Below are positions 24,899 to 34,497 of a DNA stretch of 64,000 nt, piece by piece. Position 1 is the first letter of the stretch, and each line of letters opens with the position of its first letter. The notes beneath the pieces were generated by a model. The model saw only the letters and a program-made list of their open reading frames with translations, had not been told where the DNA came from and made no database searches. Origin of the DNA: Flavobacterium channae (GTDB lineage Bacteria > Bacteroidota > Bacteroidia > Flavobacteriales > Flavobacteriaceae); assembly GCF_021172165.1 (NCBI RefSeq), contig NZ_CP089096.1, forward strand, positions 434,001 to 498,000, in the 5' to 3' direction. A program made the translations under genes and the position numbers.

Positions 24899-24928
24899 TT
24901 CGTTAACTCAAAATGCAGTTTCGTTAAC
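24899..24928. promoter_or_regulatory. LytTR-type binding site pair 2
   Basis: TTCGTTAAC occurs at 24899-24907 and 24920-24928, again exactly 21 bp start to start. It lies 60-90 bp upstream of the T9SS LamG gene start. Confidence 0.58.
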
Positions 24929-24987
24929 TCATTCATTTTATGATGAATCCGACTACTAATTTTACCAAAATTTTTAATGAGACAATT

Positions 24988-26919
24988 ATGAAAACAAAAT
25001 TATTTTCTTTTTTATTCTTTTTAATTTGTGCTTTTTCTTTTTCACAAATTACTTTAAATGAAAGTTTTGAATCAGGTTTACCAGCAGGTTGGAGTAATTC
25101 TAATTATTCACTAACGACAGCTGCCAGTTGCTCGGGTTCTCAATCATTAACGGCTTCGTTATTTACAAGTGGCAGTAATGCCAATCTTCAAACAACAAGT
25201 TACATTTCGAATGGAAATGCAATCACATTTTCTTATGGATATAAAGCACAAAGCTCAAGTACTGGTTATTTGATTGCAAGACTATATTATGAAGTTAACA
25301 ATACAAATACTTGGACTCAAGTAAATACAAGTGATGTTTTTTCTACAAATTGTCAAACTCTTTCTGCAACTTTGGCTGCAGGTGTTGTTCCAGCAGGAAC
25401 TCCAATTCGTTTTAGAGCACAAATTAATTTTATTGTAAGTGGTGGTGTTGTTTATATTGATAATGTTCAGGCAACTCAAGCTATTTTAGCTAACTCTTCA
25501 ACAGAATACAATTTCGACGGAACTTATGTTAATACATCAGGTTCTAATCCTTTTATTCCAACTGTTTATACTTCTTTTACATCAGATAGAAATGGAAACG
25601 CAAACAGAGCATTAAATATAACCAGCAATTCTGGAGTTTCGGCAACCATTCCAGGATTACCTTATGGGAATTCAGCAAGAACAATTTCATTTTGGGCTAA
25701 ATTGAACATGATTCAAACACCTTATAATATGACTTTTTCATATGGGCAAGGTAGTATGAATAATGCAATAGGAGGGTCTTTCAATTCAACTACGGTTGAT
25801 TATTTTGGCTATGCTAATAATTTAAGTGCTAGTAGTAGTAGTAATGCTTCTACATGGTATCATTTTGCTTATGTTTATGATGGTACTACAGCTAAAATTT
25901 ACAAAAACGGAATACTTTTAAGTTCTCAAGCAAAATCTTGGAATACTTTGAATAATAATGATTTGTTTAAACTTGGTGTTGGAGTAGGTGGTGAATTAAA
26001 TTTTGTTGGTGCGATAGATGATTTAAAGATTTATAATTATGCATTAAATGATAGTCAAATTTCAAGTTTATATGCAAATAATTCGTTGATGGGTAATTCT
26101 TTAGTGTATCAATTTAATTTTGATAATAGCTATTCAGATGTAACAGGAAATAAAAACTTTGCAACAGCAGGTACTTTCGCCCTAGATAGAAATGGAAATC
26201 CAAATTCTGCCCTAAAGTTTACAAATACGGGTACAACTGTAAATTTAGAAAATTTACCTGTAGGTAATTCTTCTCGCTCAATTTCTATTTGGTTAAAAAT
26301 GCAATCTTATTGGAGTGATAATTATTTATTTGGTTATGGGACTCAATCAGCTAATCAGTATTATGGTTTTTCGTTAACATCTAGTCAAATAAACAATTAT
26401 GCATGGGCTAATGACTTAACGAGTCCTACAAGTATTCCATTAAATACATGGAAGCATTTAGTAGTTACTTTTAATAGTGTAACTGATGTAGCATCGATAT
26501 ATCTTGATGGGGTATTGATTACAAGTGCTGTTAAATCTGCTTGGAATACTGCAAATAATACAACGTTTAATTTATCTTCAGGTTCATTTGAAGGAACTGT
26601 AGACGATTTGAAAATTTATAATTACGAATTGTCTCCAACAGAAATTTCAAATTTGTATAACTATAACGTGTTATCATCTTCAGACTTTAATCAAAATGAT
26701 TTAGAAGTTACTTTGTATCCAAATCCTGTTCGCGATATTTTAAATATTGAAACAGCTTTAGAAATTAAATCAGTTGAAATTTACAACATTCAAGGGCAAA
26801 AAGTAATGCAATCAAATCAAAAACAAGTAAACGTTTCTGATTTAGCTGCTGGGATTTATTTAGTAAGAATTGAAGATACTGATAACAATATAGCTACAAA
26901 GAAAATTGTAATTAAGTAG
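24988..26919 (+). CDS. T9SS-secreted protein with two LamG-like domains
   Basis: The start is set at ATG 24988, where a signal peptide begins (KLFSFLFFLICAFSFSQ); the longer frame from 24940 adds an unlikely hydrophilic N-terminus. After an N-terminal beta-sandwich (about residues 20-160), two related concanavalin/LamG-like domains follow, each ending in DDLKIYNY (about 175-375 and 380-570). The last 75 residues are a type A T9SS sorting domain (LYPNPVRDILNIET ... GIYLVRIE ... KKIVIK). The protein should be exported to the surface and may bind glycans or act as an adhesin. The LytTR sites upstream suggest control by the neighbouring two-component system. Confidence 0.85.
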   Translation: MKTKLFSFLFFLICAFSFSQITLNESFESGLPAGWSNSNYSLTTAASCSGSQSLTASLFTSGSNANLQTTSYISNGNAITFSYGYKAQSSSTGYLIARLYYEVNNTNTWTQVNTSDVFSTNCQTLSATLAAGVVPAGTPIRFRAQINFIVSGGVVYIDNVQATQAILANSSTEYNFDGTYVNTSGSNPFIPTVYTSFTSDRNGNANRALNITSNSGVSATIPGLPYGNSARTISFWAKLNMIQTPYNMTFSYGQGSMNNAIGGSFNSTTVDYFGYANNLSASSSSNASTWYHFAYVYDGTTAKIYKNGILLSSQAKSWNTLNNNDLFKLGVGVGGELNFVGAIDDLKIYNYALNDSQISSLYANNSLMGNSLVYQFNFDNSYSDVTGNKNFATAGTFALDRNGNPNSALKFTNTGTTVNLENLPVGNSSRSISIWLKMQSYWSDNYLFGYGTQSANQYYGFSLTSSQINNYAWANDLTSPTSIPLNTWKHLVVTFNSVTDVASIYLDGVLITSAVKSAWNTANNTTFNLSSGSFEGTVDDLKIYNYELSPTEISNLYNYNVLSSSDFNQNDLEVTLYPNPVRDILNIETALEIKSVEIYNIQGQKVMQSNQKQVNVSDLAAGIYLVRIEDTDNNIATKKIVIK

Positions 26920-26943
26920 TAAGTTTTTTGGTTTTAGTTTTCT

Positions 26944-27002
26944 GGCGTTGTCAAGTAAATAAAGGGTTTTGAAAAATAAACTGCTTTTTACTTGACAACG
27001 CC
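26944..27002. repeat. 16-bp perfect inverted repeat before queA
   Basis: The arms at 26944-26959 and 26987-27002 are perfectly complementary (GGCGTTGTCAAGTAAA on the left), with a 27-nt loop. No T tract follows. The right arm contains the TTG of the queA promoter, so the structure may be a terminator of the preceding gene, an operator, or a small decayed mobile repeat. Confidence 0.7.
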
Positions 27003-27023
27003 TATTTCATAATCGTATATTTG
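26992..27023 (+). promoter_or_regulatory. queA promoter
   Basis: TTG at 26992-26994, a 21-nt spacer, then TATATTTG at 27016-27023 (exact TAnnTTTG). The queA start follows at 27095. Confidence 0.6.
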
Positions 27024-27094
27024 CGGACTGAATTTTAGTGTTTTATGAAATAAACTCTTAAACATTCAACATTTAAACTCTTAAACATTTTTTA

Positions 27095-28144
27095 ATGAAA
27101 TTATCTCATTTCAATTTCAATTTACCAGATGAATTATTAGCTGAGTTTCCTGCTGAAAATCGCGATGAATCTCGTTTAATGGTAGTTAATAGAAAAACGA
27201 ACACTATTGAACACAAATTGTTTAAAGACGTTATCGATTATTTTGATGATGGCGATGTAATGGTTTTAAATAATACTAAAGTTTTTCCTGCTCGTTTATA
27301 TGGAAATAAAGAAAAAACAGGAGCTCGTATAGAAGTTTTCTTGTTAAGAGAATTAAACGCAGAACAACGTTTGTGGGATGTTTTAGTAGATCCAGCAAGA
27401 AAAATTCGTATTGGAAATAAATTATACTTTGGAGATGACGATTCTTTAGTTGCTGAAGTTATTGATAATACTACATCTCGTGGAAGAACATTACGTTTCT
27501 TATACGATGGTTCGTATGAAGAGTTCAGAGAAAAATTAGTAGAATTAGGAGAAACTCCAATTCCTAAATATATCAATCGTGAAGTAACTCCAGAAGATGC
27601 AGAGCGTTACCAAACTATTTATGCTAAAGAAGAAGGTGCAGTTGCTGCTCCTACTGCTGGTTTACACTTTTCTAAACACTTATTAAAACGTTTAGAAATT
27701 AAAGGTGTAGATTTTGCTGAAGTAACATTACACGTTGGTTTAGGGACTTTTAATCCAGTAGAAGTAGAAGATTTATCAAAGCACAAAATGGATTCTGAGG
27801 AAATGATTATTACTCAAGAAGCTTGTGATATTGTAAATGCTGCTAAAGCGAAAAAGAAAAAAGTTTGTTGTGTAGGAACTACTTCAATGAGAGCGATGGA
27901 AAGTTCGGTTTCTTCTCAAAAAACATTAAATCCTTACACAGGTTGGACTAATAAATTTATTTATCCTCCTTATGATTTTAGTATTGCAGATTGCATGATT
28001 ACTAATTTTCATACTCCAAAATCAACTTTATTAATGATGATTTCCGCATTTTGTGGTCATGATTTAATGAAGAAAGCTTATGAAGAAGCAATCAAAGAAA
28101 AATATCGTTTTTACTCTTATGGAGATGCGATGTTAATCATATAA
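27095..28144 (+). CDS. queA: S-adenosylmethionine:tRNA ribosyltransferase-isomerase
   Basis: QueA transfers ribose from SAM to 7-aminomethyl-7-deazaguanine in tRNA, making epoxyqueuosine. Family motifs are [19 protein letters not shown] at the N-terminus, [16 protein letters not shown] text ([13 protein letters not shown]), [10 protein letters not shown], and [15 protein letters not shown] near the C-terminus. At 349 residues it is full length. queE of the same pathway is 16 kb away at 43872. It is a single-gene unit with its own promoter and terminator. Confidence 0.95.
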   Translation: MKLSHFNFNLPDELLAEFPAENRDESRLMVVNRKTNTIEHKLFKDVIDYFDDGDVMVLNNTKVFPARLYGNKEKTGARIEVFLLRELNAEQRLWDVLVDPARKIRIGNKLYFGDDDSLVAEVIDNTTSRGRTLRFLYDGSYEEFREKLVELGETPIPKYINREVTPEDAERYQTIYAKEEGAVAAPTAGLHFSKHLLKRLEIKGVDFAEVTLHVGLGTFNPVEVEDLSKHKMDSEEMIITQEACDIVNAAKAKKKKVCCVGTTSMRAMESSVSSQKTLNPYTGWTNKFIYPPYDFSIADCMITNFHTPKSTLLMMISAFCGHDLMKKAYEEAIKEKYRFYSYGDAMLII

Positions 28145-28148
28145 TTTT

Positions 28149-28179
28149 AAAACCCTAATCGAAAGATTAGGGTTTTTTT
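28149..28179 (+). terminator. queA terminator
   Basis: AAAACCCTAATC and GATTAGGGTTTT pair around a GAAA loop, followed by more T. Confidence 0.9.
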
Positions 28180-28247
28180 ATTTGTAAAACAAAACAAAGC
28201 AAGTTTGTGTAAATATTACGAATGTCAATTTTGAGTATTTTACAACT

Positions 28248-28277
28248 TTGACACTTTCTAACTTTTAACTACTTTTG
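28248..28277 (+). promoter_or_regulatory. kynU promoter
   Basis: TTG at 28248-28250, exactly 19 nt, then TACTTTTG at 28270-28277. This is a textbook match to the flavobacterial consensus. Confidence 0.7.
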
Positions 28278-28298
28278 CCACAACAAACAACCTAACAG

Positions 28299-29576
28299 AT
28301 GATTTTTGAAAATACCCGCGAATTCGCACAAAGTTTAGACGCTCAAGATGAATTAAGAAAATATAGAGATGAGTTTTATTTTCCTCAAGTAAATGGAAAA
28401 CAGGTAATTTATTTTACTGGAAATTCATTAGGATTACAGCCAAAAAGAACTAAATCTTATGTAGATGAAGTAATGTCTGATTGGGCAAATTTAGCTGTTG
28501 AAGGTCATTTTTATGCAGATAAACCTTGGTGGGATTATCAAGAACGTTTCGCCGGACCTTTGAGCGAAATTGTTGGTGCAAAACCTGCTGAAGTAGGAGT
28601 TATGAACACATTAACGGTGAACTTACATTTGTTAATGGTTTCATTTTATAATCCTACACCTCAAAAATATAAAATCATTTGTGAAGAAAAAGCATTTCCA
28701 AGTGATCAGTACATGTTTCAAAGTCAAGTGAAGTTTCATGGTTATGATCCAAAAGATGCAATTGTTGAAATTAAGCGTAGAGAAGGAGAAGTAAATATTC
28801 GTTTAGAAGATATTTTGGCAAAAATTGATGAGGTTGGAAATGAATTGGCTTTGGTTTTAATAGGTGGTGTAAATTACTATACTGGTCAAGTTTTCGATAT
28901 GAAAACCATTACTGCTGCTGGACAAAAACACGGAGCTTATGTAGGTTGGGATTTAGCACACGCTGCTGGAAATATTAAATTAGAACTTCACGATTGGAAT
29001 GTAGATTTCGCTGCTTGGTGTAGTTATAAATATATGAATTCAGGACCAGGAAATGCATCCGGATTCTTTGTTCATGAAAAGCACCATAATGATAAAGAAT
29101 TAAATCGTTTTGCAGGTTGGTACGGGCATAACAAAGAGCGTCGTTTTAAGATGGAACCTGATTTTGACCCGGTTCATGGAGCGGATGGTTGGCAAGTAAG
29201 TAATTTACCAATATTGTCTTTAGCGCCATATTTAGCTTCTGTTGAAATGTTTGCTGAGGTTGGTATGGATAAATTAATTGCTAAAAGAAATCATATTACC
29301 GCTTATTTAGAATTTGTGCTACACGAAATTGATAAAGAACTTGAAGGTGCTGAATTCGAAATTCTTACTCCAGCGAATCAAGAAGAAAGAGGTTGTCAAT
29401 TATCTGTTTATCTACACGGACAAGGAAGAGATTTGTTTGAAAAATTGATGAAAAATGGTGTAATTACAGATTGGAGAGAGCCAAATGTAATTCGATTAGC
29501 ACCAGCTCCTTTTTATTGTTCGTTTGAAGATATGTATGATTTTGGTCAAATTTTAAAAAATCTTATCGTTAATTAA
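28299..29576 (+). CDS. kynU: Kynureninase
   Basis: This PLP enzyme cleaves kynurenine or 3-hydroxykynurenine to (3-hydroxy)anthranilate and alanine. The 425-residue protein has YFTGNSLGLQPK near the N-terminus, GWDLAHAAGN for PLP binding and the PLP lysine in CSYKYMNSGPG. WYGHNKERRFKM and the small C-terminal domain also fit. kmo (36715), which makes 3-hydroxykynurenine, is on the same strand 7 kb away, so tryptophan catabolism or NAD synthesis via the kynurenine route is likely in this organism. Confidence 0.94.
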   Translation: MIFENTREFAQSLDAQDELRKYRDEFYFPQVNGKQVIYFTGNSLGLQPKRTKSYVDEVMSDWANLAVEGHFYADKPWWDYQERFAGPLSEIVGAKPAEVGVMNTLTVNLHLLMVSFYNPTPQKYKIICEEKAFPSDQYMFQSQVKFHGYDPKDAIVEIKRREGEVNIRLEDILAKIDEVGNELALVLIGGVNYYTGQVFDMKTITAAGQKHGAYVGWDLAHAAGNIKLELHDWNVDFAAWCSYKYMNSGPGNASGFFVHEKHHNDKELNRFAGWYGHNKERRFKMEPDFDPVHGADGWQVSNLPILSLAPYLASVEMFAEVGMDKLIAKRNHITAYLEFVLHEIDKELEGAEFEILTPANQEERGCQLSVYLHGQGRDLFEKLMKNGVITDWREPNVIRLAPAPFYCSFEDMYDFGQILKNLIVN

Positions 29577-29655
29577 TAAATATTTTTAACATTTTTTTGT
29601 TTTTTGTGATTTTTTTAAGTTTATTTGTTATAACCTAAATCAAAAATTACAAAAA

Positions 29656-31752
29656 ATGAAAAAAACTTTACTTACTATTTTGTTTTGCACTTTTGGTGCT
29701 TGGCAATTTGTAACGGCTCAAGTTTCTGAAAAGGAAGCTATGGCTAGACAATGGATAAAATCCAATTTTAAAGAACTTAAAATCAATTCTGATTCTGATA
29801 TTAATTTACGTTTTGTACGTAAAAGTATTTCAGGAGAAACATTGCGTTTTCAACAAATGGTAAACAATATTCCTGTTTTTGATACGGAAATTGTTATTCA
29901 TTTCGATTTAAATGGTCAGGTTTCCTATACAGATCACAATGTTACAAAAGATGTAGTTCAAATTAATACTACACCACAAATTACAAGAGAGAGTGCTATT
30001 GCCATTGCCGATAAAGAAATTGGTGTTTCTGGAATGGTTTCTGTGCAAGAAGCAAAACTCTTTGTTTATAACAAATTTGAAGAAACAAAACTGGTTTATA
30101 GAACGGTTACTAATTTTGAGGAAAAACCAGGTTCATGGGAAGTGATAATTGATGCAATGAATGGTGCAATTTTAAGTGTAAAAGATATTGCAATTAATTG
30201 TGGAACAGAATGCGGTTCAAATCATCAACATTTAGCTAAAACATCAGGTAAATCAAAATTTTTCATGCCAATTGAATCAAATTCGACTCTAGCATTTGAA
30301 TCAGGTACTGCAATGGTATTTTTATCAGATCCTTTATCTTCAGCGAGAGTTGCTTATGGTGGAAATTATTCTGATGGTAATGGACAAGGTGATGTTGATA
30401 CACCTGAATTAAATGCGCAACGTGTTTTAGTTAATCTTCCTGAAGTTGAAAATACAGCTGGGACTTATCTGTTAAAGAGTTCTTATGTAGAGATTAAGAA
30501 TATTGAAAATCCAAATAAAGGTTTGTTTACGCAATCTTCTCCCAACTTTTTATTTACAAGAAATGAAGATGGTTTTGAGGCTGCCAATGTGTTTTATCAT
30601 TTGGATAATAATATGAGATATATTAATGAAACATTAGGAGTAAATTGTCGTCCATTTAGAAATTCAGGAATTCTTTGGTTTGATCCATCTGGATATAATG
30701 GATCTGATAATTCTCGCTATTCTTCTGCGGGTAATGATTTATCTTTTGGAGAAGGATGTGTTGATGATGGAGAAGATGGTGATGTTATTTGGCATGAACT
30801 AGGTCATGGTTTGCATGATTGGGTAACTGGAGGTTCGTTATCTCAAGTAAATGGATTGAGTGAAGGTTGTGGTGATTATTGGGCACAATCAAATAGTAGA
30901 TCTTTAGCTAATCAATGGACTTCTGCTGATGCTGCGTATCATTGGATGTTCAATTGGGATGGTCATAATACTTGTTGGGGAGGAAGAACTACAAATTATG
31001 CTGCAATTTATCCAGGTGGCTTAGTAAATCAAGTTCACACAGATGGTCAAATATGGTCAACGGTTAATATGAAAATTTGGGATGTTTTAGGAAGAACAAA
31101 AACAGATAAAGCGTTTTTAGAAGGATTAGCTTTAACGAATAGTTCAACTAATCAACAAAATGCAGCTATTGCAGTTAGACAAGCGGCTATCAATATGAAT
31201 TATAGTTGCGCAGATATTAAAGTAATGACTGAAAAATATACTGCGGCAGGTTACACAATGCCAGCAATTGCTTTAAGAATCAATTGTCCTGGTACACAAA
31301 CTGTAACTGCAGATGGTTCTGGAAATTATACTGTTCCAAGTTTTGCAAGTTTAGCCAATGCAATCAATTCTAATTGTGATGCAGTCGTAACTCAAAACCC
31401 TCCTGTAGGTTCAGTTGTTGGAGTAGGAACACATGTGATTACTATGACAGCTACAAGCGGAACTTCAGTAAATTGTAATTTTAATTTAGTTGTAGAAGCT
31501 AGTTTAGGAGTTGAAGATGTTATCAAAAACACATTTAGTATTTATCCAAATCCTGCTTCAACATCAATAACTATCAAAGGAGATAACTTTGAAAATGAAG
31601 AAATCGAAATTTATAATATGTTAGGTCAAAAAGTAATGGGTAAAAACTTAATTACAAATGAATATACTGTTGATATATCTAATTTAGCAAATGGCGTTTA
31701 CGTTGTTTACTTTATAAATGCAAAAGCTTCTCATAAATTTGTGAAGCAATAA
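29656..31752 (+). CDS. T9SS-secreted M36/M4-like metalloprotease
   Basis: A signal peptide (LLTILFCTFGAWQFVTAQ) is followed by a propeptide with FTP and PepSY-like parts (about 25-180). The zinc protease domain has HELGH (about residue 379) and the glutamate ligand in LSEGCGDYWA about 25 residues on, the M4/M36 gluzincin pattern. A HYR-like beta domain (about 535-610) and a T9SS type A sorting domain (IYPNPASTSITI to KFVKQ) complete the 698 residues. It should be secreted and attached to or released from the cell surface for protein degradation. Confidence 0.88.
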   Translation: MKKTLLTILFCTFGAWQFVTAQVSEKEAMARQWIKSNFKELKINSDSDINLRFVRKSISGETLRFQQMVNNIPVFDTEIVIHFDLNGQVSYTDHNVTKDVVQINTTPQITRESAIAIADKEIGVSGMVSVQEAKLFVYNKFEETKLVYRTVTNFEEKPGSWEVIIDAMNGAILSVKDIAINCGTECGSNHQHLAKTSGKSKFFMPIESNSTLAFESGTAMVFLSDPLSSARVAYGGNYSDGNGQGDVDTPELNAQRVLVNLPEVENTAGTYLLKSSYVEIKNIENPNKGLFTQSSPNFLFTRNEDGFEAANVFYHLDNNMRYINETLGVNCRPFRNSGILWFDPSGYNGSDNSRYSSAGNDLSFGEGCVDDGEDGDVIWHELGHGLHDWVTGGSLSQVNGLSEGCGDYWAQSNSRSLANQWTSADAAYHWMFNWDGHNTCWGGRTTNYAAIYPGGLVNQVHTDGQIWSTVNMKIWDVLGRTKTDKAFLEGLALTNSSTNQQNAAIAVRQAAINMNYSCADIKVMTEKYTAAGYTMPAIALRINCPGTQTVTADGSGNYTVPSFASLANAINSNCDAVVTQNPPVGSVVGVGTHVITMTATSGTSVNCNFNLVVEASLGVEDVIKNTFSIYPNPASTSITIKGDNFENEEIEIYNMLGQKVMGKNLITNEYTVDISNLANGVYVVYFINAKASHKFVKQ

Positions 31753-31776
31753 ATAGGTTTGATTATATAGCAGAGA

Positions 31777-31807
31777 AAGCCGGACAATTTTGTTCGGCTT
31801 TTTTTTG
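31777..31807 (+). terminator. Terminator of the protease gene
   Basis: AAGCCG and CGGCTT arms with an inner ACAA/TTGT extension are followed by a run of T. Confidence 0.8.
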
Positions 31808-31818
31808 TTAAAATGAAC

Positions 31819-31826
31819 TATCTTTG
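31819..31826 (+). promoter_or_regulatory. -7 box of the ureohydrolase gene
   Basis: TATCTTTG matches TAnnTTTG exactly, 27 nt before the ATG. Confidence 0.5.
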
Positions 31827-31852
31827 TAATTACAAACAGAATTACATAAATC

Positions 31853-32929
31853 ATGACTAAAGAACAAATTTTAGAAAGTTTTGATCCATCTCAACCTGGG
31901 TTGGCAGATGCAACTATTTTTGGTTTGCCTTTTTCGGCAGAACAAAGTGAAATTATTGTAATTCCAGTTCCTTGGGAAGTTACAGTAAGTTATGGAGCAG
32001 GCGCTTCAAAAGGCCCAGATGCTGTTTTAGATGCATCGTTTCAAGTAGATTTAAATCATCAAGAGTTTCCAGAATTATGGAAATTAGGAATATATTTAGA
32101 TAAACCAGCGAAAGAATTAAAAAAGAAATCAAAAAAATATAAGAAACAAGCTGCTCCAATTATTAAGGCTTTGGAAAGCGGAATGATTTTAGAACATCAT
32201 CCATCGTTAACTAAAGATTTAGAAGAAATAAATTATGCTTGTTCAGATATGGTTGAAGCTGTTCGCGAGCAAACATTAAGTTGGATGGAAAGAGGTAAAA
32301 AAGTAGCACTTTTAGGTGGTGATCACTCAACACCTCTGGGTTATTACCAAGCTCTGTCAACTAAATACGATAATTTCGGAATCTTGCATTTAGATGCACA
32401 CATGGATTTACGTATTGCGTATGAAGGATTCACATATTCACATGCTTCTATTATGTACAATGCGTTACAAATTCCTCAAATTTCTAAGATTGTTCAAGTA
32501 GGAATTCGCGATTTCTGCGAACAAGAAGTTGAAGTTGCTTTAAACGATAGAGTATTAGTTCATACTGACAGTGATTTGAAAAAAGAAACTTTCGAAGGTA
32601 AAACATGGGAACAACAATGTGATCAAATTATAGTATCTTTACCTGATAAAGTATGTGTTTCATTTGATATTGACGGAATGTATCCATGGTATTGTCCAAA
32701 TACAGGAACTCCAGTTCCAGGTGGGTTTTCGTTTGAGCAAGCGGCTTATTTGTTAAGTCGATTAGCAGATACCAATAAAGAAATTATCGGTTTTGATTTA
32801 GTAGAAGTTGCTCCTGGAGATGACGATTGGGATGGTAATGTAGGTGCAAGAATGTTATTTCATATGTGTGGAGTTTTTGCCAAATCTCAAAAAATGAATG
32901 TGGGTAATAAGATTAAGTTTAATAAGTAA
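31853..32929 (+). CDS. Ureohydrolase (agmatinase/arginase family)
   Basis: The 358-residue protein has the dimanganese motifs of the ureohydrolase superfamily: GGDHS (about residue 154), LHLDAHMDL (about 180) and SFDIDG (about 269), plus SYGAGASKGPDAVL. Family members hydrolyse guanidino or formimino groups (arginine, agmatine, formiminoglutamate, guanidinobutyrate). The third motif reads SFDIDGMYPW where classical enzymes have SxDxDxxDP, so the last Asp of the usual motif is replaced. An inserted Lys-rich segment occurs near residues 85-105. The substrate cannot be assigned. Confidence 0.82.
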   Translation: MTKEQILESFDPSQPGLADATIFGLPFSAEQSEIIVIPVPWEVTVSYGAGASKGPDAVLDASFQVDLNHQEFPELWKLGIYLDKPAKELKKKSKKYKKQAAPIIKALESGMILEHHPSLTKDLEEINYACSDMVEAVREQTLSWMERGKKVALLGGDHSTPLGYYQALSTKYDNFGILHLDAHMDLRIAYEGFTYSHASIMYNALQIPQISKIVQVGIRDFCEQEVEVALNDRVLVHTDSDLKKETFEGKTWEQQCDQIIVSLPDKVCVSFDIDGMYPWYCPNTGTPVPGGFSFEQAAYLLSRLADTNKEIIGFDLVEVAPGDDDWDGNVGARMLFHMCGVFAKSQKMNVGNKIKFNK

Positions 32930-32934
32930 ATTAT

Positions 32935-32967
32935 AAAACCGAAGATCAAATGCTTCGGTTTTTTTTA
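32935..32967. terminator. Terminator between ureohydrolase and photolyase genes
   Basis: AAAACCGAAG and CTTCGGTTTT form a stem followed by T. It lies at the junction of convergent genes and overlaps the photolyase stop. Confidence 0.85.
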
Positions 32968-34497
32968 TATGTTTTCCATATCTTCCAAAATCGAAATCGC
33001 TTTTTCTTTCGTTGCGGCTAGTTCTTCTGGTTTCATTTTTTTGAGTAATGCTAACATCATGCTCATTCTTTGATTATTAGCAAAATGCTGCTTTTTCTCA
33101 TCTAAAAAATGCCAATACAAACTGTTAAACGGACACGCTTTTTCGCCCAATTTCTCTTTTACTTCGTATTGACAACTGCCACAATAATTGCTCATTTTAT
33201 TAATGTAACTTCCCGAAGAAACATACGGTTTTGTTGCCACAATGCCACCATCCGAATATTGACTCATACCACGCGTATTCGGCATCTCAACCCATTCTAT
33301 AGCATCGATGTAGACACCTAAATACCAAGCATCAACTTCATCCGGATGCAATTGGGCTAATAGAGAAAAATTTCCAATCACCATCAAACGCTGAATATGA
33401 TGGGCATACGCTTCCGATAAACTTTGAGAAATCGAATGTTGCATGCATTTCATTTTGGTTTTTCCGGTCCAAAAGAAATCAGGTAGCGGATTGTAGTTTT
33501 CCAATGCGTTGATTTGGGAATAATTGGGCATCTCTTTCCAATAAATCCCTCTAACATATTCGCGCCAACCAATAATTTGTCGCACAAAACCTTCTACTTG
33601 CGCCAATTCAATGGTCTCTTGGTTTTGATAATAATAGGAAATCACAGCATCCACCACTTCTTTCGGACTTATCATTTTGGAATTCATTGCAAAAGACAAA
33701 CGCGAGTGAAATAGAAATTTATGTCCGCTAAATAGCGAATCTTGATACGTTCCAAAATGCGCCAACAAATACTCACAGAAATAGTCAATCAATTGCAAAC
33801 TTTCCTTTCTTGAAGTCGGCCAGTTGAAATTTTCTCTATCAATACTTCCAAAAGTGGTGATGTTTTGGCTTTCAATTTCAGTAACAATTTCGCTTACATT
33901 TTTATTGAATTCCAATGGGAACGGAATCGGAACTTCATTTTTATATTGATTGCGGTTGTTGTGGTCAAAATTCCATTTTCCGTCAAGTGGTTGATCACCA
34001 ACCATCAATACATCATGTTTTTTTCGCATCATGCGATAGAAACTTTCCATCAAAAGTTGCTTTTTCCCTTTGAAAAAATCATCTAATTCATTTCTAGACG
34101 TGTAAAAATGTTCAGAATCTACTGATTTTGTAGGAATGGAAAGTTTTTTACAGATGGCTTTCAATTGCTCGTCCAAGCGATATTCATCAGGAAATTGGTA
34201 TTCAAATTGGTCGATTTTATTCTTTTCAACCAAAACCAAAATCAATTTTTCTAAATCATGAGGATTATTGGCATCCGAAATTTTATAATAAATAACTTGA
34301 TGACCTTTATTCATCAGTTCTTCTGAGAAATTTCGCATAGAAAGAAAAAACGCTACTACTTTTTGAATATGATGTTTTACATAATCCGTTTCCTGACGCA
34401 TTTCTACCATCACATAAACCACATCAGAGTTGACTTCATCAAACCAAGAATGTTTCGAATTGAGTTGGTCACCCAAAATTAATCGAAGTGTTTTCAT
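32965..34497 (-). CDS. FeS-type bacterial (6-4) photolyase / cryptochrome (FeS-BCP, PhrB-like)
   Basis: LRLILGDQLNSKHSWF at the N-terminus and the overall 510-residue length fit the deoxyribodipyrimidine photolyase-related (PhrB) family. The four cluster cysteines appear as the Cys in MKCMQHS (about 350) and CGSCQYEVKEKLGEKAC (C-x2-C-x12-C) near residue 440. The family binds FAD, a lumazine antenna and a 4Fe-4S cluster and repairs 6-4 photoproducts with light. It is the last gene of the light-repair operon, 1 nt after the DASH gene. Confidence 0.9.
   Translation of the reverse strand: MKTLRLILGDQLNSKHSWFDEVNSDVVYVMVEMRQETDYVKHHIQKVVAFFLSMRNFSEELMNKGHQVIYYKISDANNPHDLEKLILVLVEKNKIDQFEYQFPDEYRLDEQLKAICKKLSIPTKSVDSEHFYTSRNELDDFFKGKKQLLMESFYRMMRKKHDVLMVGDQPLDGKWNFDHNNRNQYKNEVPIPFPLEFNKNVSEIVTEIESQNITTFGSIDRENFNWPTSRKESLQLIDYFCEYLLAHFGTYQDSLFSGHKFLFHSRLSFAMNSKMISPKEVVDAVISYYYQNQETIELAQVEGFVRQIIGWREYVRGIYWKEMPNYSQINALENYNPLPDFFWTGKTKMKCMQHSISQSLSEAYAHHIQRLMVIGNFSLLAQLHPDEVDAWYLGVYIDAIEWVEMPNTRGMSQYSDGGIVATKPYVSSGSYINKMSNYCGSCQYEVKEKLGEKACPFNSLYWHFLDEKKQHFANNQRMSMMLALLKKMKPEELAATKEKAISILEDMENI

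Noticed and set aside
24940..24987. Upstream ATG extending the T9SS LamG protein by 16 residues
   Set aside because: It would put a hydrophilic stretch before the signal peptide and lies close to the regulatory repeats; ATG 24988 gives a normal signal peptide.
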